A DNA stretch of 22,458 nt from Bacteroidales bacterium UBA4231 (GTDB lineage: Bacteria > Bacteroidota > Bacteroidia > Bacteroidales > UBA932): NCBI GenBank assembly GCA_002396335.1, contig DGXN01000029.1, positions 32,558 through 55,015 on the forward strand. Reading direction: 5' to 3'. The translations under genes and the position numbers were made by a program. Position 1 is the first letter of the stretch, and each line of letters opens with the position of its first letter. Below the pieces are notes generated by a model. It had not been told where the DNA came from. It saw nothing but the letters and a program-made list of their open reading frames with translations, and did no database searches. This document shows positions 1 to 6,665 of this stretch, in pieces.

Positions 1-1
1 G

Positions 2-403
2 CACGAGCGCCAGTACCGCGACTATCGCAGCGGCGTTGCAAAAGAGCGTTTCAACGCAGAACTGAAAGACCTTAAGGCAAAGGCTGGAGCCCCGATTGTC
101 GTTGAGCGTCCGGTGGTCCAGATGCCCAAATTCTCCATTGAGGAGTATCTGTCCCGCTATCCCAAGGCCACTCCCGTCCAGTGTCCGGTCAAAGGTCAGC
201 TCCTCTGGGAAGTGGATGTGGACGATGCTTCCGCAGCGCCTGTCGTGGGCCGGAAGGTGAAGGCCGGCGAGGTGGTCGGCCATGTCCAGACTTATTATGG
301 GATTGAGGATGTCGTGAGTGCGGTGGACGGTCTTGTGGTCGCAGTCCTTGGAAAGCAGGGCGATGCGGTTGAAAAAGGCGAGATTGTTGCTTTTGTCCAA
401 TAA
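2..403 (+). CDS. Carboxylase carboxyltransferase subunit (pyruvate carboxylase B / oxaloacetate decarboxylase alpha type), 3' end only
   Basis: Only the C-terminal 133 residues are inside the window; the frame is open to the left edge, so the gene starts upstream. The first ~55 residues (HERQYRDYRSG..., then a Pro/Val-rich linker) look like the tail of a carboxyltransferase domain. The rest is a biotinyl/lipoyl-like beta-barrel domain with the usual pattern: CPVKGQLLWEV, then VKAGEVVGHV, a hairpin, then VDGLVVAVLGKQGDAVEKGEIVAFV. Such subunits move carboxyl groups between biotin and pyruvate or oxaloacetate. The hairpin that normally reads EAMKM reads QTYYG, so the biotin-accepting lysine is replaced by tyrosine (codon 296-298). 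The domain therefore probably carries no biotin, and a separate biotin carrier is expected. Family assignment is by pattern only; a related biotin-dependent decarboxylase subunit is possible. Confidence 0.7.
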   Translation, partial: HERQYRDYRSGVAKERFNAELKDLKAKAGAPIVVERPVVQMPKFSIEEYLSRYPKATPVQCPVKGQLLWEVDVDDASAAPVVGRKVKAGEVVGHVQTYYGIEDVVSAVDGLVVAVLGKQGDAVEKGEIVAFVQ

Positions 404-409
404 TCGTCC

Positions 410-417
410 TATCTTTG
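410..417 (+). promoter_or_regulatory. Bacteroidota -7 promoter box (TATCTTTG) upstream of radC
   Basis: The box matches the TAnnTTTG consensus of the Bacteroidota primary sigma factor and lies 43 nt before the radC ATG, just after the stop of the preceding gene. A TTG-containing stretch at about 385-395 could serve as the -33 element. The box lies within the left arm of a perfect 12-bp inverted repeat (411-422 with 464-475). Confidence 0.6.
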
Positions 418-460
418 ATCCGGCAGGCCGTGACGGGAGTTCAGTACCACAGCTTTGCCT

Positions 461-1150
461 ATGCGGATCAAAGATTTGCACCCGGACGAACGTCCCCGGG
501 AGAAAATGCGCCTGAGAGGTGCCAGAAACCTCTCCAATGCAGAACTGCTGTCCATCCTTCTGGGAAGCGGAACTCAAGGAAAAAGTGTCACGGAAGTGGC
601 TCAGGAACTGATGACATCGGCCGGTGGCCGGCTTGCCGTCCTGGGCATCATGCCCCTTGAGCAGCTGATGTCCTTCAAAGGTGTGGGGGAGGCGCGGGCC
701 ATCATCCTCACGGCCGCCCTTGAACTGGGCCGGCGTGCCTTTGCCGAAGCAGCCGTCCTGGATAAGCGCTCCATCACGACGCCGGAAATGGTTTATCAGC
801 TCATGCTGCCCCAGCTGAAGCATCTGGACCATGAAGAATGCTGGGTCCTGTTCCTGAACAGGGCCAATTACCTGCTGTCCAAAGAGATGATTACGTCCGG
901 AAGCATGGAAAGCACTCTGCTGGACACCAGCCGCATCCTGAAAAGGGCTATCGAAAAGCAGAGCGGCCAGATTATCCTGGTCCACAACCATCCCTCCGGC
1001 TCCCCCCGTCCGGGACAGGCCGACATCGCCCAGACGGCGCGGCTGAAAAAAGCCCTCGGCATTGTGGAAATCCAACTGCTGGACCATGTGATCATCGCAG
1101 AGGACTCCTTTTACTCTTTCTCCGAGCAGCGGGTCGGGAGAATGGTTTAA
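461..1150 (+). CDS. radC: RadC family JAB/MPN-domain protein
   Basis: This 229-residue protein has full RadC length. An N-terminal helix-hairpin-helix region (FKGVGEARA, about residues 72-80) precedes a JAB1/MPN metalloprotease-like domain. The zinc-binding signature HNHPSG...D is visible (H175, H177, D188), with an upstream glutamate in HEECW (E125/E126). RadC is annotated as a DNA repair protein by tradition, but its biochemical role is unsettled. The ATG at 461 is chosen because the family N-terminus MRIKDLHPDERPREK begins there; a TTG two codons upstream is in frame but lies in the leader. A TAnnTTTG promoter 43 nt upstream suggests independent transcription. The gene ends 65 nt before upp, which has its own promoter. 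Confidence 0.93.
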   Translation: MRIKDLHPDERPREKMRLRGARNLSNAELLSILLGSGTQGKSVTEVAQELMTSAGGRLAVLGIMPLEQLMSFKGVGEARAIILTAALELGRRAFAEAAVLDKRSITTPEMVYQLMLPQLKHLDHEECWVLFLNRANYLLSKEMITSGSMESTLLDTSRILKRAIEKQSGQIILVHNHPSGSPRPGQADIAQTARLKKALGIVEIQLLDHVIIAEDSFYSFSEQRVGRMV

Positions 1151-1160
1151 TGCGGTTTTT

Positions 1161-1191
1161 TTTGCTTTCACCGAAAAGAATCCTAACTTTG
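1161..1191 (+). promoter_or_regulatory. Bacteroidota promoter for upp (TTTG-N19-TAACTTTG)
   Basis: TTTG at 1161-1164 is followed after exactly 19 nt by TAACTTTG at 1184-1191, a near-perfect match to the Bacteroidota -33/-7 consensus. It lies in the 65-nt gap between radC and upp, 24 nt before the upp ATG. A short stem (GTGGAT/ATCCAC, 1191-1196 with 1206-1211, 9-nt loop) follows directly and would sit at the very 5' end of the transcript. Confidence 0.8.
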
Positions 1192-1215
1192 TGGATGAGG
1201 TAAAAATCCACATCC

Positions 1216-1869
1216 ATGAAAGTTGTCAACATCGGTGAGAACCATTCCGTTCTCAATGCGTACATCCTGGAATTGCGGGACGCCCGCATTCAAAAAGACC
1301 GGCTTCGTTTTCGGACCAATCTGGAACGGGCAGGCGCTGTGTTTGCTTACGAGATTTCCAAGACCCTGAAATACAGTGAAAAGGAAGTTACGACGCCGCT
1401 GGGTGTCGCCAAGGTATCCACGCCCGACTCACCGCTTGTGATCGCTTCCATTCTCCGGGCCGGCCTTCCGGTCCAGACCGGGATGCTCCGGGTGTTCGAC
1501 CATGCAGAGACGGCCTTCCTGTCGGCCTACCGCAAATACGGGAAAGGCGGCTACTTTGAAATCCGGGCCGATTACTGCACCGCCCCGTCCATCGAAGGGA
1601 AGGTGCTGGTCCTTTGTGACGCGCTGCTGGCAACCGGCGCCTCCGTCGAAATGGGACTTCAGAAACTCATTGACGAGGGTGGGGAGCCCGCCTGCGTCCA
1701 CATCGTGTGTCCCATTGCCAGCCGCGTTGCCGTCGACAACCTGTCCAAGACCCTGGACAACCGTTATACCCTTTGGGTCGCCGCCATCGACGAAGAACTG
1801 ACCAGCCAGAGTTTCATTGTCCCTGGCCTGGGCGACGCAGGCGACCTGGCATTCGGAGAAAAACTGTAG
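1216..1869 (+). CDS. upp: Uracil phosphoribosyltransferase
   Basis: The protein (217 aa) salvages uracil by joining it to PRPP to make UMP in the cytosol. The PRPP-binding loop is visible as VLCDALLATGAS (most homologues have DPMLATGGS), and the uracil-binding C-terminal signature FIVPGLGDAGDLAFG is intact. The ILRAGLPVQTGML segment also fits the family. Length is typical of UPRTases (about 208-220 aa). The ATG at 1216 follows a strong TTTG-N19-TAACTTTG promoter. The stop codon is one base before the ATG of the following phosphodiesterase gene, so the two are almost certainly co-transcribed and probably translationally coupled. Confidence 0.93.
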   Translation: MKVVNIGENHSVLNAYILELRDARIQKDRLRFRTNLERAGAVFAYEISKTLKYSEKEVTTPLGVAKVSTPDSPLVIASILRAGLPVQTGMLRVFDHAETAFLSAYRKYGKGGYFEIRADYCTAPSIEGKVLVLCDALLATGASVEMGLQKLIDEGGEPACVHIVCPIASRVAVDNLSKTLDNRYTLWVAAIDEELTSQSFIVPGLGDAGDLAFGEKL

Positions 1870-1870
1870 G

Positions 1871-2653
1871 ATGAAAAAGGCAGCCGTTCTGTTTCTCGCA
1901 ATCCTTGCCCTCCTGGCCCTTTCCTGCCGGGAGCATTATCCCTATCCCAAGATCAGCGGCCATCGCGGGGCCAATTTCATCGCTCCGGAAAACACCCTCG
2001 CCTCGGCCGATTCCTGCATCCGCTACGGGGTGGACATCATGGAGTGCGACGTGGTCATCAGCAAGGACAGTGTTTTCTACCTGTTGCACGACTCGCTGCT
2101 GAACCGGACCACCAACGGTACGGGCCCCATCAGCGAATGGTATTCGCAGGACCTGGATACCCTGGATGCCGGCAGCTGGTTCGGCCCTGAGTGGGCCGGC
2201 GAACCGCTGCCCCGTTTTTCGGCCATCCTGGAGAAAGCTGCGCAGAACGGTCTGGAACTGACGGTAGACTACAGGAGCGGCGACATGCAGGCCTTGGTAG
2301 ACCTGATCCGGTCCTATGGCATGCTGGAGCATACCTATTTCACCTTCTACAGTGCCGACCTGACCAAGCAGTTCCGCCAGACGTTCCCTGATATCCACAC
2401 CTTGCAGGCCTATGTGTACGAACCGTCCCAGCTGGATGCCGTCCTGGATGAGATGCAGCCCGACATTGCCGTCATGTGGATTGACCGGATGAACCGGAAG
2501 GTGGTCCGTCGCTGCCATGAACGTGGCGTGCAGGTACTCGCGCTGGTCCTGGGCCTGGACGACAGATCCCGCCAGAACCGCAAGGCTATTTCCCTCGGGG
2601 TGGATTGCATTGCGACGGACAAGCCAGAACTGCTTGCCCGCCGCAACAAATAA
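1871..2653 (+). CDS. Glycerophosphodiester phosphodiesterase, lipoprotein
   Basis: The 260-residue protein has a short signal peptide with a lipoprotein-type cysteine (LLALSC, Cys19), then a GDPD TIM-barrel domain. Catalytic landmarks of the family are present: HRG...PENT (H31, R32, E40), the E-x-D pair in MECD (E58, D60), and the second histidine in LLHD (H73). The NRTTNGTG segment is also typical. The enzyme would hydrolyse glycerophosphodiesters to glycerol-3-phosphate and an alcohol, on the periplasmic side of an envelope membrane. The ATG at 1871 was chosen because it begins the signal peptide; the frame stays open further upstream into upp, but those codons belong to upp. It converges on the NigD-like gene with only 18 nt between the stops and no strong terminator hairpin. 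Confidence 0.9.
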   Translation: MKKAAVLFLAILALLALSCREHYPYPKISGHRGANFIAPENTLASADSCIRYGVDIMECDVVISKDSVFYLLHDSLLNRTTNGTGPISEWYSQDLDTLDAGSWFGPEWAGEPLPRFSAILEKAAQNGLELTVDYRSGDMQALVDLIRSYGMLEHTYFTFYSADLTKQFRQTFPDIHTLQAYVYEPSQLDAVLDEMQPDIAVMWIDRMNRKVVRRCHERGVQVLALVLGLDDRSRQNRKAISLGVDCIATDKPELLARRNK

Positions 2654-2671
2654 GGTTTCCGGCTTCTTCTT

Positions 2672-3325
2672 TTACCGGCTGTTATATGTGTAGGACTCCA
2701 CGATGGGTGAACCGCCGTCGGGGTTGTTCATCAGTACAAAAGTGGTGAGGTCTATGCTGGTGACGTCGAATTTGTCCATGGGGAGGGTGTAAAACAGGGT
2801 TTCGTTCTCCAGGGATTTGTCGGACATGATACTGGGATTCTCGTCATTGCCGTCGTGATACAGATACAGGTGCAGCATCTTGCGCTCCGTGTCCTCCTTA
2901 TAGCGGAACAGTAGCCGGTGGGCATAGTTGGAGTCTTTTGCCTTGTAGATTGTGATCCCCATGTCGATGTGATTGCCGCTGAGCTGGTTGAATTCCAAGT
3001 ACACCGGATCTTCCGGATAGGTCTCTTCCTCGTCCAAAGGGAGGAGTTCGATGATGTGCAGGGGCTCTGCATACTTGAGGCGGATGTCCAGGCTGGCATT
3101 GATGATGTCAAATATTACAAAGCAGCGGGTCCCGTCCACCTTCCAGTCCGTTTCACCGGTGGCATCTTCCGTAATACTGTACTGGACGCCGGCATCCGTA
3201 ATCAGGTCCGTTCCGCGGACGGTGACGATGCCTTCGACATTGGAGGCGGTGTAAGTCCCTTCCTGAATGCATCCCCAAAGAGGGAGAAGGAGGGCGGACA
3301 GCAGAAGAATCAGATGTTTTTTCAT
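2672..3325 (-). CDS. NigD-like lipoprotein
   Basis: The 217-residue protein begins with a clear lipoprotein signal (LLPLWGC, Cys19). A small beta-rich N-terminal domain (VEGIVTVRGTDLITDAG through DGTRCFVIFDII) resembles the OB-like NigD N-terminal domain. The C-terminal half contains YLEFNQLSGNHIDMGITIYK and HRLLFRYKEDTERKMLHLYL, which fits the NigD-like C-terminal domain. NigD was named in Bacteroides from a bacteriocin (nigrescin) cluster, but most homologues have no known function. It is the last gene of the minus-strand block. Its ATG overlaps the stop of the Fur-family gene as ATGA, indicating translational coupling. No bacteriocin gene is nearby. Confidence 0.7.
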   Translation of the reverse strand: MKKHLILLLSALLLPLWGCIQEGTYTASNVEGIVTVRGTDLITDAGVQYSITEDATGETDWKVDGTRCFVIFDIINASLDIRLKYAEPLHIIELLPLDEEETYPEDPVYLEFNQLSGNHIDMGITIYKAKDSNYAHRLLFRYKEDTERKMLHLYLYHDGNDENPSIMSDKSLENETLFYTLPMDKFDVTSIDLTTFVLMNNPDGGSPIVESYTYNSR

Positions 3326-3774
3326 AGGGATTTATTCTTTCGTGTTGGTCTTGCAATGAGTTGGATGTCAATATCTTCGACGGAATACCCTCTAAACTTG
3401 CGGTGTTTCAGGTGTTGGGTTACCAGGGCGAGTAGCTGATCATCCGACACTTCGCGGTACGTGTGGTTTTCACGGTCGTACAGGTGGATGTGGCGGGTGG
3501 CATTGCTGTCGAAGAACATTTTGTTGGTGGCCGACAGGCGCCGGCTGTAAATGTGGGCGTCGGCCAGCTGGGAGAGGATGTTGTAGACCGAGGCGGTGGT
3601 GACATGGGTGCCCTTTTCCTTGAGGGCGGCGCAGACTGCGTCGGGAGAGGCGTGTCCCAGTTCGATCATGACTTCGTGTACCGCCAGGCGCTGACGGGTG
3701 GCTTTGAGCCCGTGGCGGCGCAGGTGGGACTTGAATTCCTCCAGGGTGAGAACGGTATGCGGGACGGCGGGCAT
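3322..3774 (-). CDS. Fur-family transcriptional regulator (PerR/Fur-like)
   Basis: This 150-residue protein has a winged-helix DNA-binding domain (HLRRHGLKATRQRLAV at about 17-32, recognition helix TTASVYNILSQLAD at about 59-72). A short dimerisation/metal domain follows, with RHIHLYD (H95, H97), H104 and a C-terminal SVEDIDIQLIARP strand. It lacks the two CxxC structural-zinc motifs of classical Fur/PerR; the only cysteine is C48. Similar short Bacteroidales members, as I recall them, also lack these cysteines. The likely role is metal- or peroxide-responsive repression. The ATG at 3774 is preferred: the frame is open upstream, but those codons lie inside recN. The gap to recN is 2 nt and the stop overlaps the NigD-like ATG. 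Confidence 0.85.
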   Translation of the reverse strand: MPAVPHTVLTLEEFKSHLRRHGLKATRQRLAVHEVMIELGHASPDAVCAALKEKGTHVTTASVYNILSQLADAHIYSRRLSATNKMFFDSNATRHIHLYDRENHTYREVSDDQLLALVTQHLKHRKFRGYSVEDIDIQLIARPTRKNKSL

Positions 3775-3776
3775 GC

Positions 3777-5423
3777 TCAGGCATTCAATAAGGATTGGGC
3801 ATTGGCGACGGCCGCCTCCGTGATGGTGGAGCCGGACAGCATGCGGGCCACTTCCTGCACGCGCCCTTCCCGGTCCAGCAGATGGATGGAGGTGCTGTCG
3901 CTTTCCTTCCTGACCACATAGTGGGCATTGCCTTTGGCCGCCACCTGGGGAAGGTGGGTGATGGCAAAGACTTGCATATCGGCCCCCATGGAGCATACCA
4001 GGGAGCCCATTTTGTCGGCGGTACTGCCGGATACGCCGGTGTCAATCTCGTCGAACACGAGCGTGGGCATGTGCTTGAAGCGGGCCATCTCGGCCTTCAG
4101 GCTGAGCATGATGCGGGAAAGTTCACCGCCGGAAGCGGATTTCCCCACATCGGCGGGCTGTTTTCCGGTGGACGAGAACAGGAAGTTCACCGTGTCCGAA
4201 CCGGAAGGGCCCGGCGCAAGCGGGGAAAGCTGCACCTGAAACAGGGCATGGTCCAGATCCAGGGCATGGAGCTGGGCGGTGATGGCCTCCGAGAGCGGGC
4301 CGACGGCACGCTCCCTCCGGGCGTGGAGGTCTTCGCAAAGCTGAAGATGCTTCTGCGTGGCGTCCTGAAGGGCCTGGCGGGCCTTTTCCACCTCTTCTGA
4401 AAGGGTTGTCGCATCCAGGACCAGGGATTCCAGGCGGTCCCGCTGCGAGATGAGTTCGTCTACCGTTGCGGCGCCGTATTTCTGAAGCAGTCCGTACAGG
4501 AGCGACAGACGGTCTTCCACTTGCTGCAGCTCCGACGGGGAGGCTTCGGTACGGGCATTGACGCTTTCTACCTCCGCCGCAATGTCTTCGATTTCCAGGC
4601 GGGCCGACGACAGGCGTTCTGCCAGGGCGTCCAGTGAAGGAATGAAGCGCCCGGCTTTTTCCAGCTGGCGGGCGGCTTCCCGAAGCTGGCGGGAAGGGGA
4701 GGAGGATTCGTCGTCGTCGGGGGAGAGCAGCTCCTGGGCGGCGCAGAGGGTTTCCTTGATTTCCTCTGCATGCGCGAGCTGTTTCTGCCGTTCTTCCAGA
4801 TCTTCCAGTTCTCCGGAGACCAGACGGGCCTGGTCCAGACGTTCCCATCGGCTTTGGTTGTACTGCTCCTGCTCCAGGGCGCGGGAAAGGCGGTTTTCCA
4901 GGTTTTCCAACTGGCGGCGGCTTTCCAGAACATCGTTCCAGGCTGCTGAGACCTTGTTTTTCAGGGCCGTTGTGCCGGCTCTGAGGTCCAGGGCTTCCAT
5001 GCGGAAACGCTCGTCGGCGAGACGGAGCGTCTGATGCTGGGAGTGGATGTCCACCAGATGTGCGGACAGTTCCTGCAGGACGCTCTGGCTGACGGGCTCA
5101 TCGTTGAGGAAGCTCCGGGAACGGCCGCTTTTTGCGACTGTGCGGCGGAGGATGAGGCGGTCGTCGTCGGCGGGGAGATCCTCTTTCCGGAGGAGTTCCC
5201 GGATGGCGTCGTCAATGGAGAAGACGGCTTCCACGACACAGTTGTCTCCCTGCGGGCCTACCATGGAGGCGTCGGCCTTGGCGCCCAGTACCAGGGAGAG
5301 GGCGCCGAGAAGAATAGACTTGCCGGCTCCGGTCTCTCCGGTTATAATGACTAAACCCTCCGGAAACGTGGTTTCCAGAGAGCCTATCAAAATGTAGTTG
5401 GAGACGTGGAGGCCCAGTAGCAT
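3777..5423 (-). CDS. recN: DNA repair protein RecN
   Basis: RecN is an SMC-like ATPase acting in double-strand break repair. The 548-residue length is typical. The Walker A motif GETGAGKS is at residues 29-36, the ABC signature SGGELSRIMLSLK is near residue 440, and the Walker B segment TLVFDEIDTGVSG follows it. The middle is a charged coiled-coil arm rich in Glu, Gln and Arg (about residues 150-370), interrupted by a hinge-like region. The ATG at 5423 gives the canonical N-terminus MLLGLHVSNYILI. The stop of rpoZ lies 4 nt upstream. The fur-family gene starts 2 nt after the recN stop, so the genes are almost certainly one transcript. Confidence 0.95.
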   Translation of the reverse strand: MLLGLHVSNYILIGSLETTFPEGLVIITGETGAGKSILLGALSLVLGAKADASMVGPQGDNCVVEAVFSIDDAIRELLRKEDLPADDDRLILRRTVAKSGRSRSFLNDEPVSQSVLQELSAHLVDIHSQHQTLRLADERFRMEALDLRAGTTALKNKVSAAWNDVLESRRQLENLENRLSRALEQEQYNQSRWERLDQARLVSGELEDLEERQKQLAHAEEIKETLCAAQELLSPDDDESSSPSRQLREAARQLEKAGRFIPSLDALAERLSSARLEIEDIAAEVESVNARTEASPSELQQVEDRLSLLYGLLQKYGAATVDELISQRDRLESLVLDATTLSEEVEKARQALQDATQKHLQLCEDLHARRERAVGPLSEAITAQLHALDLDHALFQVQLSPLAPGPSGSDTVNFLFSSTGKQPADVGKSASGGELSRIMLSLKAEMARFKHMPTLVFDEIDTGVSGSTADKMGSLVCSMGADMQVFAITHLPQVAAKGNAHYVVRKESDSTSIHLLDREGRVQEVARMLSGSTITEAAVANAQSLLNA

Positions 5424-5427
5424 AGGC

Positions 5428-5769
5428 TTATTCTCCGTTGATGTCGATCGGGTTCTCGTTCTGCGCTTTGCGGTAATACAAGTCTCCGTTTTCGAACTCC
5501 GCGATGGCTACCAGATCCGGTTTGGGCTGACGCTCGTAGTACTTGGAGATTTCAATCTGTTCCTTGTTCTCGAAGACTTCTTCCATGGTGTCACGGTCGT
5601 TGCGGAATTCTTCCAGCTTTTTCATGAGCTCTTTCTTTTCGGCAACGGCTATCTGGTTGGCTCTCTTGTACAGGATGACGACGGATTCGTAGATGTTTCC
5701 GGTGGGAGCAGCCAGGTCCTTGATGTCACGCGTAATGGTGTTTACAGGTACTTTCTTCTTGTTTTCCAT
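5428..5769 (-). CDS. rpoZ: DNA-directed RNA polymerase omega subunit (Bacteroidota type)
   Basis: The 113-residue protein matches the Bacteroidota version of omega, an assembly and stability factor of RNA polymerase that binds the beta' subunit. The family pattern is visible: TITRDIKDLAAPTGNIYESV, then KRANQIAV, then EVFENKEQIEISKYYE, then KPDLVAIAEF. It sits between bamD (58-nt gap upstream) and recN (4-nt gap downstream). I see no convincing TAnnTTTG promoter in the upstream gap, so transcription with bamD is likely. In related genomes coaBC and a DUF4835 gene commonly lie between rpoZ and recN; here they are absent. Confidence 0.9.
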   Translation of the reverse strand: MENKKKVPVNTITRDIKDLAAPTGNIYESVVILYKRANQIAVAEKKELMKKLEEFRNDRDTMEEVFENKEQIEISKYYERQPKPDLVAIAEFENGDLYYRKAQNENPIDINGE

Positions 5770-5827
5770 ACTTCTTTTACAATACGTTTCTATATAATGT
5801 ACTGCACCTTTTTCAGGGAAGTTTCAA

Positions 5828-6661
5828 TTATTTTTCAACCGGCGTTTCCATGACTTCGCCGCTGCGGCCCAGGAGTTTCTGGACATGGCGGTAATGACCG
5901 TCCAGTTCGGGACGGTAATGGGACTCGGGATATTCGCCCACAAAGTTCAGGTAGTCGTCCACAAAGGTGAGATAGCGTTCTTTCTGCTTTTCGCGTACGC
6001 TCAGGCGCGCATAATGGTAAGAGGCCATGGCGGTGTAGTACAGGACGTCTTCGCGGTAGACATTGTCGGCGTTGGTTTTCAGGACGTTGTGCAGCTTGAT
6101 GCGGGCGGCGGGGTAGTCCTCCATGATGTAATACTGCCGGCCGGCTTCGAAGTCCTTGCGGTCCAGGCGGCGCTGCAGCTCCAGCATCATCTCGTGGCAG
6201 GCCTGCATGTGGGGCTTGTCGTCGGCATTCTCTTTCATGTACTGGGCGATGGCGGCCATGCACGCCAGGGTGGGTTTCTGGTCCAGTTCCCAGCGGTAAG
6301 TGGCGCGGTACAGACAGTCCAGCCGGTAGAAGGCGGCGTCCGAAGCAAAAGGACTCATGGGGAAATTCTCCACGAAGCGGGCGAAGTTGGATTCGGCCGT
6401 GTAGTAGTCTTTGTTGCGGTAGTTGGACAGGCCCCAGTAATACTGGACCGTGTCGTCCCTTGCGGTGCCGTTGGTGAGGACGGCCATGGATTCGAACAGC
6501 TGGGCGGCCTTCTGGTACTTCTTGTCGGCGAAGTACTGCATGGCGGCGTTGTACTTGGCGTCTACGTCATTGGATGCAAGCAGCACCTCGTACTGGGTTT
6601 TGCACGAGAAAACGGCCACTGTGGCCAATACGGCTGCTGCAGCCAGCTTGAGTTTGTTCAT
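5828..6661 (-). CDS. bamD: Outer membrane protein assembly lipoprotein BamD
   Basis: BamD is the essential lipoprotein partner of BamA in outer-membrane beta-barrel assembly. The 277-residue protein has a lipoprotein signal (VAVFSC, Cys20) followed by TPR-like helical repeats: AMQYFADKKYQKAAQLFE, QYYWGLSNYRNKDYYTAESNF, and a third set around FEAGRQYYIMEDYPAARIKL. Conserved elements such as FPMSPFASDAAFYRLDCLY and FVGEYPESHYRPE fit the family. It starts 4 nt after the trxB stop and is followed by rpoZ, a pairing widespread in Bacteroidota. bamA is encoded 6.8 kb away on the other strand. Confidence 0.93.
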   Translation of the reverse strand: MNKLKLAAAAVLATVAVFSCKTQYEVLLASNDVDAKYNAAMQYFADKKYQKAAQLFESMAVLTNGTARDDTVQYYWGLSNYRNKDYYTAESNFARFVENFPMSPFASDAAFYRLDCLYRATYRWELDQKPTLACMAAIAQYMKENADDKPHMQACHEMMLELQRRLDRKDFEAGRQYYIMEDYPAARIKLHNVLKTNADNVYREDVLYYTAMASYHYARLSVREKQKERYLTFVDDYLNFVGEYPESHYRPELDGHYRHVQKLLGRSGEVMETPVEK

Positions 6662-6665
6662 ACGC

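Noticed and set aside
1191..1211. Possible riboswitch or attenuator in the upp leader
   Set aside because: Only a single 6-bp stem with a 9-nt loop is present and the leader is about 20 nt, too short for a known riboswitch. I mention the stem only with the promoter.
2654..2671. Possible terminator between the GDPD gene and the NigD-like gene
   Set aside because: The only dyad is CCGG/CCGG with a 12-nt pyrimidine-rich loop, too weak to call a terminator.
2672..3325. Possible bacteriocin/immunity locus suggested by the NigD-like protein
   Set aside because: No small secreted peptide gene or ABC exporter lies nearby, and NigD-like lipoproteins are common in Bacteroidales without bacteriocins.
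3775..3996. A 74-residue N-terminal extension of the Fur-family frame
   Set aside because: The extra residues are the recN 3' end read in another frame (His/Gly/Arg-rich), and the Fur fold starts shortly after the ATG at 3774.
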